Below are positions 10,746 through 23,452 of a stretch of 64,000 nt of DNA, piece after piece (positions within the stretch are counted from its first letter, which is position 1; every line of letters begins with the position of its first letter). The notes below the pieces were generated by a model. The model was not told where the DNA came from and searched no databases. It saw nothing but the letters and a program-made list of their open reading frames with translations. Position numbers and translations under genes: made by a program. The stretch is from Balanoglossus misakiensis (Eukaryota > Hemichordata): positions 9,300,001 through 9,364,000 of the forward strand of contig CM082597.2 of the NCBI GenBank assembly GCA_040954595.2, written 5' to 3'.

Positions 10746-13026
10746 ATGCAGTTCAGGATGGGATACATGACTCATAACCCCTTACAAAAATTGACAAGGC
10801 AACAATTCCATAAACATGTTTACATTTCACAATGGTGCAACACACAACCCTTACACCATATACACTATAAACCAAAATGGTTTAACACTGGTTTTTCTAA
10901 TCTTGTTATTCTGTCAACCAATCACAGTACTGCACGTGAGCATATTCAGTTAATATCTGTTTGTTGTTTTTTAAATCATGTCACATAAATGGTTTGGGGA
11001 TATATGGCACTGGAAATTGGTTTGTTTTTATTGACTTTTACATGAAGTATGTCACTTTTCCAAATAAAAATGAAACTGGCGACATGGCTTCGCGGGCGAA
11101 CTGAACTCAACGGGACCACTTGCTTGAAGATTTTCTGACTGAACAGCGATTACATCATTCTCGAAGGGAACATACTAGGCCACTCTTATCTTAGCAAGAT
11201 ACTGAATTGTTTTAGGCCTGCCTCTTCTATTACGAAACATAAGAAGACTGGTCACATGATAAATATTTAATGCAATGATATTTGTTTAACGTCATCGTAT
11301 ACTCGTGGTTTTCGCGGAGGTTGCAACTTCTCGTCTCCTGATTCTTACTCTTGACTTTGTTGGGTATTTTGTATCATTTGTTATTTGGAAAACATTGAAA
11401 CACAAACATTAACAACTGATCCATTTTATGGAGCACTCCGTATTTCGTCTAACGTTATAGCACGAGATGTTGCACGTACAGCGTGTCGAGGATCAATTTC
11501 ACCAGAGTGTTGGGACAAATAATCACAGGGATTGTCCACTCCCTTTACTGAAGCTTGAATTTAAATCCTTGTGCTTTAAGGGACGGTTCAGTTTTTATGG
11601 CTGAAGGCGGCAAGTTTGTGTCATCGGTTTTCAAAATCAGGCAGACCCCTCGTCACCCAGGACTTAAAATGACTTAAAACAACAACGAAACTTGACTTTG
11701 TTCACGCATTGTAATTTCGTTGTCATGTACCAGTGTGGGAAGTTTGGCCGGCTTCGCGAGCGCTCACAATGCTACTTAGGTCCAACTGCATAGATATATA
11801 TCAAAGTTTTCGTTTACTTGCATATTCTTACAATTTATCTTTGAATTGGAATAATTGTTTACGTTTTCCTGATTGGGAATTACGAAGCGAATTACTCTAT
11901 ATTCACCACAAAATAAATGAACTTGTTTACTAACTGAAACTGGAGGAAAAACTAAGTCCCACAAAGTGAATACAGTAAATGTACAACTTTTCACAAATCC
12001 CTTTACTATCAAAGCGAAAACCGCTCCATCTGTCGATTTGTTTTCTTTTCTCAAATTTGTCGATTTGAATTTTTTCGCTCATTCTTTTTCTCTCGTACAC
12101 CACTTGACCTTATCTGACACTTTTTTAAAACACCAAACTGCCAATATGTGATCTCATTTCGCATGTCACAATATTTTCATATTCTGTCAATATTATAAAC
12201 CACCGTGTTATTCCTTATTAAAAATTACAAAAATCCATCAGAAAGGCCGCCATCTGCCTAAATGTTTCATTGTCACGAAACGATCCAAATTTACCCGCCA
12301 AAGACGCGGGGGTTTCTGACCAGTTCCAACGATTTTTTTTCACACACATATTACTGTTAGTTCTTCTTGAATATTATTATTAACGTTTATTTTATAGTTT
12401 GTGTCCACGGCATAGCTAATCTGTGGATAGCTTAGTAGGCCGTTGTCCATGATAGAAAGCAGTTATGCCCGAGCAGATATCGGTTGACTGATTGAAACAT
12501 AACTGATTCGACGCGTGTAAAAACTGAACTTGCAGAATACACTAAAGAGGACCAATTATATGGTTGTCTGCACGGCCATTACTGCTGAGTACGGTCAATC
12601 TGACGGACCAGACTGGGGGTTGTTGCCACCAATCGCACTATATTTGGCTTTCTTTTCTGAAAAAAAATGAGACTGAGAAAATGCATTTACAATTTTACAC
12701 CAAAACCGACACTTCTTATCGCAAGTGATGAGTTCGATAGTTTGAAAGTTTGAGGGTGCGACTATAAGTATTATAAATGAGTACACGACACACGTCATCA
12801 AAGTCAACGAACTGTAATCCAGAGGAAACCTGCAGTTACAATACTGTATATAACCTATAAGCATACATGGTCACTTAAAGAATTCTTCGTTTGTTGGAAC
12901 ATGTGAATCGTTGGTAAATTCATATTTTATTTACAGTCTGTATGGGTATAAAACATGTATTTTCCGTATTATTATGTATTCAACTTAATAATATTGTTAT
13001 TGTAAAACGATGAACTCTGTATCCCA
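10746..13026. other. Intergenic/3' flank of the minus-strand Ig gene
   Basis: No supportable coding region. A segment at about 11270-11335 (containing catcgtatac and gtggttttcgcgga) recurs inverted at 15465-15525, so an old element may have spanned this interval. Confidence 0.5.
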
Positions 13027-16000
13027 CTAACCGGACTTCTTTTCTCGTGTACAGTAATAGCACACTACTGTTATTCCCCAAAGTAGAGTGCTAACACCAA
13101 CACCCGTCATACAGACGATTACTGCCGTAGGTGTATATGTGCCCTTGCAACCTGTCAGAATGTACAGACACAAGTAAGATCAAGTATGTATTTTCGAGAA
13201 AGAATTATAATTTTGGCGAGTGCGCTATGATTATTTCAAGAACACCGCTTTTACGTGACTGAGGCAGTTAACCATAAACGTCTCCAACCAACTCTGAAAT
13301 CGTTCACAAATGTCATATAACACGGCCGAATAGTTGCAACATGTGATTGTACACATTTATGTTGTGTTGATAAGGTGAATGCAGGGCATTTCTTCATACT
13401 TCAGGGATTTGAACAAAAACTGCATTAGATACACAAAACAAAAATACTAAACACACAGGGAAAAGTTAGGCCTACAACTCACCATTGTGCTCAGTAGGGC
13501 TTCCAATCGAGACTTTGTCCGACGTGATGGTTTCCGTAGTTGAGGCTGTCGTTGAGATCGACTGAGTTGCTAGGACGCCCTCATCACCGCAGACACACGT
13601 GCCTTCCGCATCTGCTGGGTAGCATGTTATCGCCATGTGAATAAAAGTCAAATCCAGCGAACCGATAATGAACTTTTTGAAATAAAACATCGCATTAAAT
13701 CTATTATCACATGAACTGGCCCGTATAGCGACCTGTGTGACGTAGAACAGGTCGAATAAAAAATCCGAATTTTCCCCTGTTCTACGTCATCAACCGGAAC
13801 TATTTTCGCTGATTCGCCCGTCGCTGTAACTTTCTTGTAAAACGGAATAACAAGTGGATGTACCCGTAGTTGTGCACGATTGAAATAAAAATGACGGTTG
13901 CATAAGAATATCGCTGGGGTAAAATCAATACGAGAAAGGTAGAATTTGAATCGTCGACGCTACGATCGTGAATGTGTGCTCTCAGCTAGCGAGCCTTGTC
14001 CCGATCGAGCAAGCACGTCCACTTGATTTTAGGCTTACGGAAGTTACGAGAATGGTTTCGAGCCACCTGAGCGGGACGACTAACAATCTGTATTCTGTCC
14101 ACCGGTCAAAGAAATATATAAGACGTGGAAAAACGTCGCAGTTCATTTGTTTGAGAGTCGAAAACATTTGTCTGGGGTTCGAGGATGAGATTCTGTACGA
14201 AGGTTGTAGTTTCTGCGGAAACACAACTGCGCTGACTAGCCAGGCAGACACAAACGCAACCTTGAACATCGTTCCTGGACTAATATTTTCAATATCCTGT
14301 CACAATAACGGTTTTAGGATATATTGCAATGGAACTGTGTTTATTTAGAGAATAATGAGCATAATGTGTGCTTGAGTCCATTATGGGTCTTTGGGGCGTT
14401 CATTATTCTCATTATTTTATAGTTTTGTCAATGCCAGTGAATTTGCAGACTTCAAAAAGTATAGGTGCGAACAATTCAGACTCGGACACGGAGATCGAGA
14501 ACAGAGCATTGGCGTACGCATAAACAAAAGGTCACCTGATCCCGGTGTGTCAGTGTACTGTACATTTCTAGTATCATATTCAAACATCAGGAAATAAATA
14601 ATGAAGGTTTATTAACGCATGTGAAAATTCATTTAAGGGTTCTGCTGAAATATATCTGAAAAAGTTTCGATTTTTGTGTAATCTTGGTGAGGACTCGGGG
14701 AATATTTGAATTCGTTTGCGTTCTCAGGAAAGTTCACGTATACGGGCGCTCCGAAGGTTGCAATACATAAACAAACTCGCCCTCGATCGATCCCTCCGTA
14801 CCGCGTAGACAACATGACAGTGACAATTGCGACATGTACCGACGCAGTAGGAAGAAAAAAATAAACAAATCGCCAGTCGAGGTCAGGTTTGGAAATTAAT
14901 AAATATCGCCGTATTTATTCTGTTTATGTTTGCATTTCTTTTTTTACCCCTTAAAATGTTCGCATTGTTTGAAATCCTCCGTTATTCAGTCGGAAATTGT
15001 ACACGTCCACTGGTTCTTGGGCGCGTCGCGCGTCCATCGAATAACACGATACATTATCAGTAATAATGTATAGCTATGGCGTCACAAAATTCACTGGCAT
15101 TGGTAAAGCTATAATATAAGTTTTCATAAAGTTGTACATGAAGCGCGTCATTTTTTCTGTCAAACTGCGACTTGCAGCATAAACTTTGCGAGCGAACTCG
15201 ACGCGATGACTTGCTAGGACGTTGTGTTGACACGTACACAGCGCGAGACGATGATTGACAGGCAGAATGTATCAAAATTCTGGCCCATGTGACTGACTCC
15301 GCGAATCTGATTGGTAGACAAGACGCAAAAGTGCAAAAACTCGAAAGTCGATTTCACTTTATGAATGAAAGTGATTCCATAATTAGCATATCTCGTGGGG
15401 CCACAGATCGTTGCGCAGGGGAAAGAACGTAATCCCGCTAAATAAACTGGAAGACCTACGGCTCGAAGTTGCACGGCTCCGCGAAAACCACTCGTATACG
15501 ATGACATCAAACAAAGAAAAATATAATGGGATTATATATAACAATCTTTTCATTCATGCGATTTTAACACGTCTTTAAAAAATAGCGTCAAGGACACTGT
15601 GGTCCCATCTGAGGATTACGCAGAAAAAAGGATACACCAGAATAAAATTTACAGGTGACATTGCGAACAGATATGATCTTACCATATAGAAATATGGAAT
15701 GCAAAACAGTTAACAAGGGACATGCCCAATAAACTGTCATGTGTCATGGCAGACTTACAAGTGGTGCTAGAACAAAAAAAATGTTTTGACCAAAAATTGT
15801 CTGTACAAACACAAATGACAAGCAACTTCTTTCAGTCAGCCCTGGAACAGACAGACAAACACACACACTGACCTGCCACTTGTAATTAAAAATTTAATAG
15901 CTGGTGGTCTCTGTAACAGCTGGCCTATTAAAGTTATGTAAACATGTCAAAGTTGGGGGGTAACAACTCCATGTCAACAGTAACTTTCAAAACAACTGGA

Positions 16001-19000
16001 CAATTGGTTAAGGAGAAGATTTGCTAACCCAAAACAAAGAAACTTACAAAAAAAAACTCGCTAAATATTGAATATTTCTGATATCAGAATTGAATAAAAG
16101 TTGCACATATACATGTATGTGTTATGAAATTGTATCCTAAATTTCAAAGCAATCAGAGAAAAAACAAATTTCAAACCAATCCAACAAGCAGTTTCACAGA
16201 AAATCTTTGTTCAAAAGTGGCAAAAACACAAATATGCAAATATCACCAAAATTGTACAATATCTTACTTCAAGCACTACAAGGAACATGCCTGACAAAGC
16301 AATGTGACAAGCGGTTTCAGAGAAAACAATTTTTGACAAAAAATTGCAAAAGTTTCCCCAATAACACATTTATGCAAATATCCAATTTTTACAACATATT
16401 ACTAAGGTTACCCCTACGAACATGCCTACCAAATTGCAAAGCAATCTGGCCTGAGGTTTTAAAGAAAAAAATGTTTGACTAAAAATGGCAAGTATTGCTC
16501 AAAATTATAAATATGCAAATTTTGCAACAATTTGAACAAAAGTATGGTTACTCAGACAACTATAAGGAAGCTTCATACTAAATTTCAAAGAATTAAGCCT
16601 ATCACTTCCATAAATGAAGACTTTTTACCAATAACATGGAAAAATACAAAAAAATGCATCAAAAATAGGAAATCGATAATATTAGCTCAAAACACACAGG
16701 ACTGTATAACATAAGATACATGCATACCAATTTTCAAACCAATTTGACCAGTGGTTGTCGAGTTTTTGAGTTTTGACCAATTTCACATTTTCCCAGCTAA
16801 TTTGCATATTTTTGGCAATGACAACTTCATTTGAACAAACTCCCATCTACAGCCCAGTCTGCATCTGCACACCAAATAGCAAGGTGATACACGCAGCGGT
16901 TTTCAAGTTTTTGATGTGGACGGACATACAGACATCCATCCATCCATACATCGATCCATACATACAGACGCAACCGATCCCATAAGGTCCCATGGTATAA
17001 ACCAATGGGACCTAAAAACTATTTTATCTATCTGTTATCGATATGACTGGAAATGAAAACAAAGATATTATAATGTACATATACTTTTGTCGTACATTTC
17101 ATTTATTTTATGAAATCCATTCACTACAAAGAAGGATCTCAGATGAAATACAGATTGAAGGCGATACCCAAGTCAGATTGCCCTTTTGCCGGGTGCTGTT
17201 AGTTTCTTATGTCGCCTTTTCCGCCAACGGGACAATTTTGTAAAATACATTCACAAGACGCGTTTTATTTAGCTGGAAAACAATTACAAAATCACAAACA
17301 AATATCCTAAAATTGGTATTCAAACTTTCTCCAAAACAAATGGTGTAGCCATTTCTGGATCGACACAGAGCATAATCATGATTAAAAGGATTTTTATGCT
17401 AACATAACTACAACAAACCGTGTGTTGGGGTCAAAGGTTATTGACAATACTAATCCACCCCAAAGGAAAAGAGAAGAAAAGAAATACCTTTTTTTACAAA
17501 CCCACACTGGCGGGTAGGTGACAACAGCTATGAGATGATGGTGGTCGAGGTCAAGTGACACAGCCTCGTACTAGAACCCAGCCACATACCCGCATAAAAT
17601 ATCAATAAACAGAGTCAATAGTACACTGAAGAAGTGATAAATACCTGATATGTTTCTTTCCACGACAACGGCGATGGTCTGACTGGTGTAATTCCGACAC
17701 ATAGTTTCCACTTGACAATAGTACCTTCCGATATTGCCTTTCTCAAAGTTGGCAATGTCATATTCTAGTTCACTTTGGCCCTAAAACCAATACATAATGA
17801 TGTTAGATTTGACAACAAATATTACCCAGTTATATACACCATAAACGTTTATACCACCATTCGCGGCAATTGTCAGACGTTAACGGATGATATTGTTTAT
17901 CTATCATTTTATTGTACAGCTTTTCACATTTTAATTAGCACTTTGTGCTTAAGTTCCAGCTTTATGTAAATGTGCTTATAAACAGAAAAGTCGCACATGC
18001 GTAGTTCAGGCGACCTTCCCCCTTTGGGTTTATGGATAAGCAGGCATGACAGGTTCGCGTTCATAACAAATCTTTCACGGGGAAACAAATTTCACTTACA
18101 GAATATACGAGATTCCCATTCTGAAACCATTTCGTACCCCTGACCTCGAAATGATTATCTGCAGTTATGTTACATCGCAGAACTGCGTTACCCCCTTCAT
18201 ACTCCGGTGCTTGTAATACAGAAATGTTCACGTTTACATTTTCTGAAATAAACCATGAGACCGTCTTCGATTGTAAGCTGCAATGGCGTGACATTTGGCC
18301 AAGGATAGATAGAGTTTCCACAAAAAATAAAAACGTCATTTGTTACCGAGACTTTTTAAATGGAATGTTTGGCGTCACTCTCGTACACACACGTATTTTA
18401 AATGTTGCCTATTCACTAGTATGTAAATTATGTAAATTTAAGATCTGTTAACCCACCTTTCACGTGCAGATGAAAATCCTTAGTGTTGAATTTATCTGAA
18501 GTGAAGGTAGTTCTAATTTCATGGGAGCCATCACTCTCACAGCTGACGTTGGTGTACTCAACAACAAATACGTCATCACGTAGCGACACATACACGCCAC
18601 TGTCCATAAACATGGCACAATGACTGATTTTTCCTTCAACAATGTCCAGGCTGAAAACAACGTTTTCCTTGTCGTCGACAAGTGAAACATCTTTAGCGTT
18701 AGTTTCGGTCAGACTGTAACCCACAGAAACCCGTTTACCCGGACTTGTTTCAATGTAGGATTGGAAACCGTGTGTGGGTGCTAAAACCAAAGCAGATAAT
18801 TGTTGCATTAGTTGTCAACTGGATATTTAAAAAGTCGGCCAAATGAATATAAAGCGCAATTTCCTGTCAACATTCAGAGGAAACGTGGACAGGCCAAGTT
18901 CCTCCTGAGTTCATTAAGGTAGTCTGCTTGTGATTGACTTATCTTTTTAAAAGACGGGAAATACAGCAAGCAAGTTATTAAAGTCAACTTTCATATAACA

Positions 19001-19731
19001 CTAGAACACGTACAGAGTTCAAGAAAAATGTAACTTTTGTGCCGTTTAACACGATGGGCTATGTGTTGTTTGTCCACGTGTCACACGATAATGTCCTCCC
19101 ATATAAACCACATATAGCCACGCGAGATCTCATATGGTCTCGCGGAGTTCGGAAAATGGTCTATTGTAACCTACCATGCAGGCATATAGATGTGTCCGCG
19201 ATGATTCCCGATTCGGATGCTACCAACCACCAACTGTACGTCGTTTGATTAACATTATTGTGGCCGTTCGTCACGTTGAGAGCCCAGGTACCGTTATATA
19301 CTTCCAGTTTATGGTTCTTTCTGCTGTATTCATATTGCTTGGAAACACATTCCACAATCCCTTCATCATGTCCTGGCCCAAAATGAATATATTACCGAGA
19401 AAGATCCGATGTGTAATTGAAATGGATTTCAAAAGGGACGGGAGCGTACAGAATACCAATGACTCTAGGGGGTAGGATACATGAAGTTATCCGAAGTCAA
19501 GCAGGATCCGATCGGTGCTGACGAATAACAACGAATAAGTACCCCACCGCTGAGAGTTGAGTTATTAAAATACATGTAGTCGCTTACCGTTCTTCGTGAG
19601 GTTCACACACAAATTTTGGGCTCTGGCATCGTCTTCACGGATACCGCTTAAGAGCAATGGCACTGTGCCGCCGTCAAAACACGCGTCGATGTTAGGAGGA
19701 ATTATTACAGTGTTATCCACATAACGGATCG
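13027..19731 (-). CDS. Single-pass Ig-like surface protein with minimal cytoplasmic tail
   Basis: Seven minus-strand exons join in frame: 19731-19588, 19372-19175, 18780-18457, 18242-18100, 17780-17645, 13611-13483 and 13151-13027 (stop). All boundaries are AG/GT and phase 1 except the phase-0 intron splitting the Ig domain between exons 4 and 5. Exons 4-5 give a clear Ig fold (Cys in LRCNIT, Trp in TKWF, GRYYCQV). Exons 1-3 give further Cys-paired extracellular modules with many N-x-S/T sites. Exon 6 is a Ser/Thr-rich stalk. Exon 7 is a ~24-residue hydrophobic TM segment followed by only about eight residues. The ~399 aa seen lack a signal-peptide exon, which I could not locate upstream. Role inferred: adhesion or recognition receptor that would need a signalling partner. 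Family not identified. Confidence 0.75.
13738..13789. repeat. Perfect 14-bp inverted repeat (hairpin)
   Basis: tgacgtagaacagg at 13738-13751 is perfectly complemented at 13776-13789, with a 24-base AT-rich loop. It lies in the large intron of the minus-strand Ig gene, between the TM/stalk exons and the Ig exons. It may be the core of a tiny inverted-repeat element. Confidence 0.7.
14352..15525. repeat. Scattered inverted repeat pieces in the large intron
   Basis: A block around 14420-14450 (caatgccagtgaatttgc) is matched inverted at about 15080-15105. The 15465-15525 segment is the inverted partner of 11270-11335. The region 14352-14416 has near-complementary ends (gaataatgagcataatg and cattattctcattattt). 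These are remnants of small mobile elements. The open frames at 13968-14597 come from them and I do not call them genes. Confidence 0.5.
16040..16990 (-). repeat. Inverted family member of the 9.8-10.7 kb repeat
   Basis: Repeated modules with 'atgcaaat' and 'ttttgacaaaaa' blocks occur about every 100-150 bp, followed by a fragment (16893-16970) rich in catccatac/catacagac. That fragment is the reverse complement of the segment at about 9897-9960. It ends in a short tccca/tggga inverted block near 16978-17010. This is a decayed mobile element inside the large intron of the minus-strand Ig gene. Confidence 0.6.
19025..19172 (+). repeat. Dispersed repeat, copy 1
   Basis: The segment with cacgcgagatctcatatggtctcgcggagttcgg recurs at about 27590-27735 and, shorter, at about 53690-53775, all in the same orientation. 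The copy ends right at the 5' splice site (19175/19174) of an exon of the minus-strand Ig gene, so the element lies directly inside that intron's edge. Confidence 0.65.
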
Positions 19732-22700
19732 CTGAAAATGCACAAGAAAGAGATGAGTTCATAAACTGATACGAGAGATAGTGTATGCGTTCAAGATTCT
19801 ACCAGTCTGGAAAAGAAATAGTTTGAACATGTTGGAGGAGACCATGTCTGCTGTCACCCCTATCACAACGTTGCCGTTTGTAGTCCGAATGTTTTCTTAA
19901 CAACACTTGCGTTTGAAAATAGTATATAATGCATTCACTTTTGGCTGCCCCGCGATATTTTTGCCGGAACGTTTGAAATATATGAGACATTCATCTGTTC
20001 AGTATTCTTAACATGCTCAAATCATAATTAAATTTATAATATACCTCATGCTAATACTGTGTCGTGATTCATCAGAATCCATCACGTGATAGGAAGATAG
20101 AATCAACTATGAATCCCTAGGGAACTAGCAGGAAAAATATAAACCGATCACGTGACCAACGTGAGTTCACAGAATGAGATTTATTATAAAACACCTATAG
20201 CCTGGCCCATTTTCGGGCCATAGCAGCCTTTTTTACCCCTCGTGACTGTGAGCTACCAGAATCATATGCTATTTCCCTCGGTCTACGGCCTCGGGAAATA
20301 GCATGTAATTCTGGTAACTCACAGCCCCTCGGTGCTAATAAACAGCTGCTATAGCCTTCATGGCCAGGCAATAGATGTTCAATATGCCCTTCTCGTGACT
20401 CTATCTTGTCGCAATGTGTGGACACAGTTTTATAGTGTCAACATTCTGTAAAATATCTTATGACGTCGCGGAAGATTACGTACCAGTGGTATTCATGCAT
20501 GGACGGAAACCTGCTAATGGTGTGCTTGCTGTGCAAACAAACAAACTAAGACCAATACATATTGAACGGAACTGTAGTACCATCCTGTAATATGAGCAAA
20601 TTGTTCCACTGTTAAATTCGTTAAGTCGTTGGAAAAAACACATACATTTTAGTAAAAGGAAAGACTAAACTAAAACGTAACTAAACGTTAAGTAGTGTAT
20701 ACATTTGTTCATATAGACCTGAGAGTCTATGATTTGTTAAGTTATATTGCTTTTTCATTCATAATGCTAAAGTTGTCAAGGGCATTGTGAAAGAGATACG
20801 GCATACTTTAGAGAATAAATCATGATAATCCAGTGCGGACGCAGATATGCATTTCTTCCGTAGTTGCTAAGAAATCATTTGCCAAGTTCCATCGTAACTA
20901 AGGGGTTCTGGCTTGCGCGGCAGCGGACTCACAGGCAGTGGTTTAATGGATCAGGTGAGTGGAGCTCTCCAGATTTTCATTATATTTGGCCCAGTGATTT
21001 TGAGGAAGAGTTTGCAATGGGATGAAATTTTAAGAATATGTTCTATCTTTAATTTTAACCATGTCTACAATATTTTTTTTCGCGCACGGTGAAAATTTTT
21101 GGCCGGGGAAGAATGACATAGCGCACTGCGAATTACAGTGCGTTGCGATGTCTATGGAAAACTGTCTGCGGTATGCCTTACTTTCAGAGGTTAACATTTC
21201 CGTCCACCGCCATTACCTGGAAACATTTTAATGTTTTTTCCAAACATGTCATATCAAGGAATAGATGTGATGAATATTGCTTTTGGGGGAGATCGGATGA
21301 CAATACGAAAGTGTTTGAAATCGAGACAACTGAAACCCGGAAGTACTTTGACGCCCAGGATAGGTCATTGGTTGAAACCCTTCGTTCGTATTTGATATTA
21401 TGGTGATTTGCAGGGTGTTGCTGTTGTTGGGTTCAGTTAGGGTAACACAGAGACGTTTTTACCGTTTGAAATATAAATATGTATGCTTTTATAGTTAATT
21501 TTAAGACCGAGTTACGCATGGTAACTCGGAAGGCAGGTGGGAAGGCAGCAGGCCACTAGACGCGCAACGCGTGTTGCTCAGTGTGTTGACCCGTACGCGT
21601 CGCTGAAGCGGGTCTGGCCTCGTCGCCTGCAAAACAGGCATATAGGTTTTTCGGCTTGCTTTACGCATAAACGGTTGCCCCGTGTTACCAGTTTGTCACG
21701 TTACATCGAATTACCGTTGACATCTACAATTGCGAAGATGTTGTTAATATGTCATATTCTGAACCAGGAACTACATCTAGGCCTACTCCGGAAAAATAAA
21801 CCTTAGCGAATAACTATTTGCGTTGAAATGGGATATATGTATTTTTTAATCTTGTGCACAGAGTTGTCTCGTGTACCTCGGCCTTAAAACAATAATCCTC
21901 AAATTTTAATATATTTAATATATATGATAGAATTTTCTATATACAAATTGACTACGTGATTAAAAGTTTATATTTTCACTACTTCAGGCTAATACCACTG
22001 ACCACCAGCGCTACCACCACCAGCAATCATGAAGGGACTACCAGCCTGCAGTGACAAACTGACGATTAGAACACCTGTGATACTTTTCTTGTTATTTGTC
22101 ATTTCTTATCTAACTATGTTATTAAAACTACTGTTGGATCTTAAAATATATTTGAACTGTGATTTTATTTATTCAAAAGTGTTATTTAGTTAGACAAACA
22201 TTAAATTGAATGATGTTTTACCCTTGGAACTTAACAATCCATCAACACGTACACTTTCATATTAAAATGAAATTAGGTATAACTTATGAGATTTTTATTA
22301 ATGTACACATAAATATCTTTCAAGATTTACCAAATAAGAAAACATGAACCGAAGGAATGATTCTGATAAATTTGAGCATCTTCTTGTTTACAAGTTCCAA
22401 AACTGGCTTTTAACTTCATTTTTTTCACTATTTTGACTGGATAAATTTCTACTAAGATAAAATCAAAGTGGTAATTATTATTTCCTATTCTTTTCGCATA
22501 CATTGACGAGAAATAGTGCAAATTAAATCACAAGGAATCGTACTGTAGAGTTCCATGGGAAAACTTATTCTCTGACGCTTCAGGCTGCAATAATTCTACC
22601 AGAAACCGTCGCTAGAAGGCATCCTTTAACGCATGCGCAAAAGCTTTTGTGTTGCCGCTCAACGCAGATATCCTGCGCTTGGAGGTCGTATTTAACGTTA

Positions 22701-23452
22701 ACATTTCCATCCACCGGCCTTATCGGGTAAATTAACAACATAGCATTAAAGTTTGGCGCCTGAGTAATGTATACATCTAAAACCAAACTTGGGGGAGAAA
22801 ATGGAAAGAGCAAGGACTAAAAGTGTCGGAGAGTCAAAGTCGAATTTTCAGTCAAAACGCACGAGACGACAATGTGAAAAGAAAAAACACACAATAAAAA
22901 TGCACTATTAGGTAAATATACTCCTTCAATCAAAGTGAGTATTGATACCATTTGGTCAAATATCTATGAACTATAGGTGAGCTATTTTTGGTGATGTCAA
23001 GCGCAAGATTAGACGAAATATTTTTTTAATTATAGCTATTGTTTAAAAATTAACAGACGCTCGATTTCAATATATCTCGATTTCAACGATTAGTAGCGAG
23101 TAGGGACTCAATCCGAAAACCATTAGATCGTAAAGGATTGTTTTACTGGCTGAGAACACATCTTCAAAGTGGCCTTTACACTCTATTAAAGTAATGTCAC
23201 CGATATATTTTTATTCACATGCGTGCAAATGTAAGCCTATCGTATAAATCTTTTAAGTATGGTGCACCAACAGGACTCTTATAGGGGGATTTTAAACCTG
23301 AAACTCAAGCTGATGCAATCGAGTCACGTGACAAAACCTTTCTTGAATACAATACAAATGGCTGATGCAATAGTTTCGTATGTATAAAAAGACGAAAATG
23401 ACTATTTTCATTCAATATTTTAAAACCTTTTCTCCTGCCTTGCAACGTAAGG
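19732..23452. other. Divergent intergenic region between two Ig-type genes
   Basis: The region separates the minus-strand Ig gene from the plus-strand receptor kinase, so promoters and the missing first exon of the minus-strand gene should lie here. I see a MITE-like hairpin (20200-20369), a short perfect palindrome at 21508-21530 (ccgagttac/gtaactcgg), and a repeated block (gttaacatttcc[g/a]tccaccg) at about 21188 and 22697. One possible small spliced ORF is described in the findings. No other gene could be supported. Confidence 0.5.
20200..20369. repeat. ~170-bp hairpin (MITE-like inverted repeat)
   Basis: The left arm from 20200 (gcctggccc...catagcagcc...ctgtgag...accagaat...tgctatttcc) is complemented, with a few mismatches, by the right arm ending at 20369 (...ggccaggc). 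The two arms meet near 20285. The structure covers nearly the whole element and suggests a miniature inverted-repeat element or hairpin RNA source. Confidence 0.85.

Noticed and set aside
13982-14269. Minus-strand 95-codon frame starting with a signal-peptide-like stretch (MFKVAFVSAWLVSAVV)
   Set aside because: It lies in the intron of the minus-strand Ig gene in repeat-derived sequence. The rest shows no domain, and the plus strand has an equally long frame. I treat it as chance.
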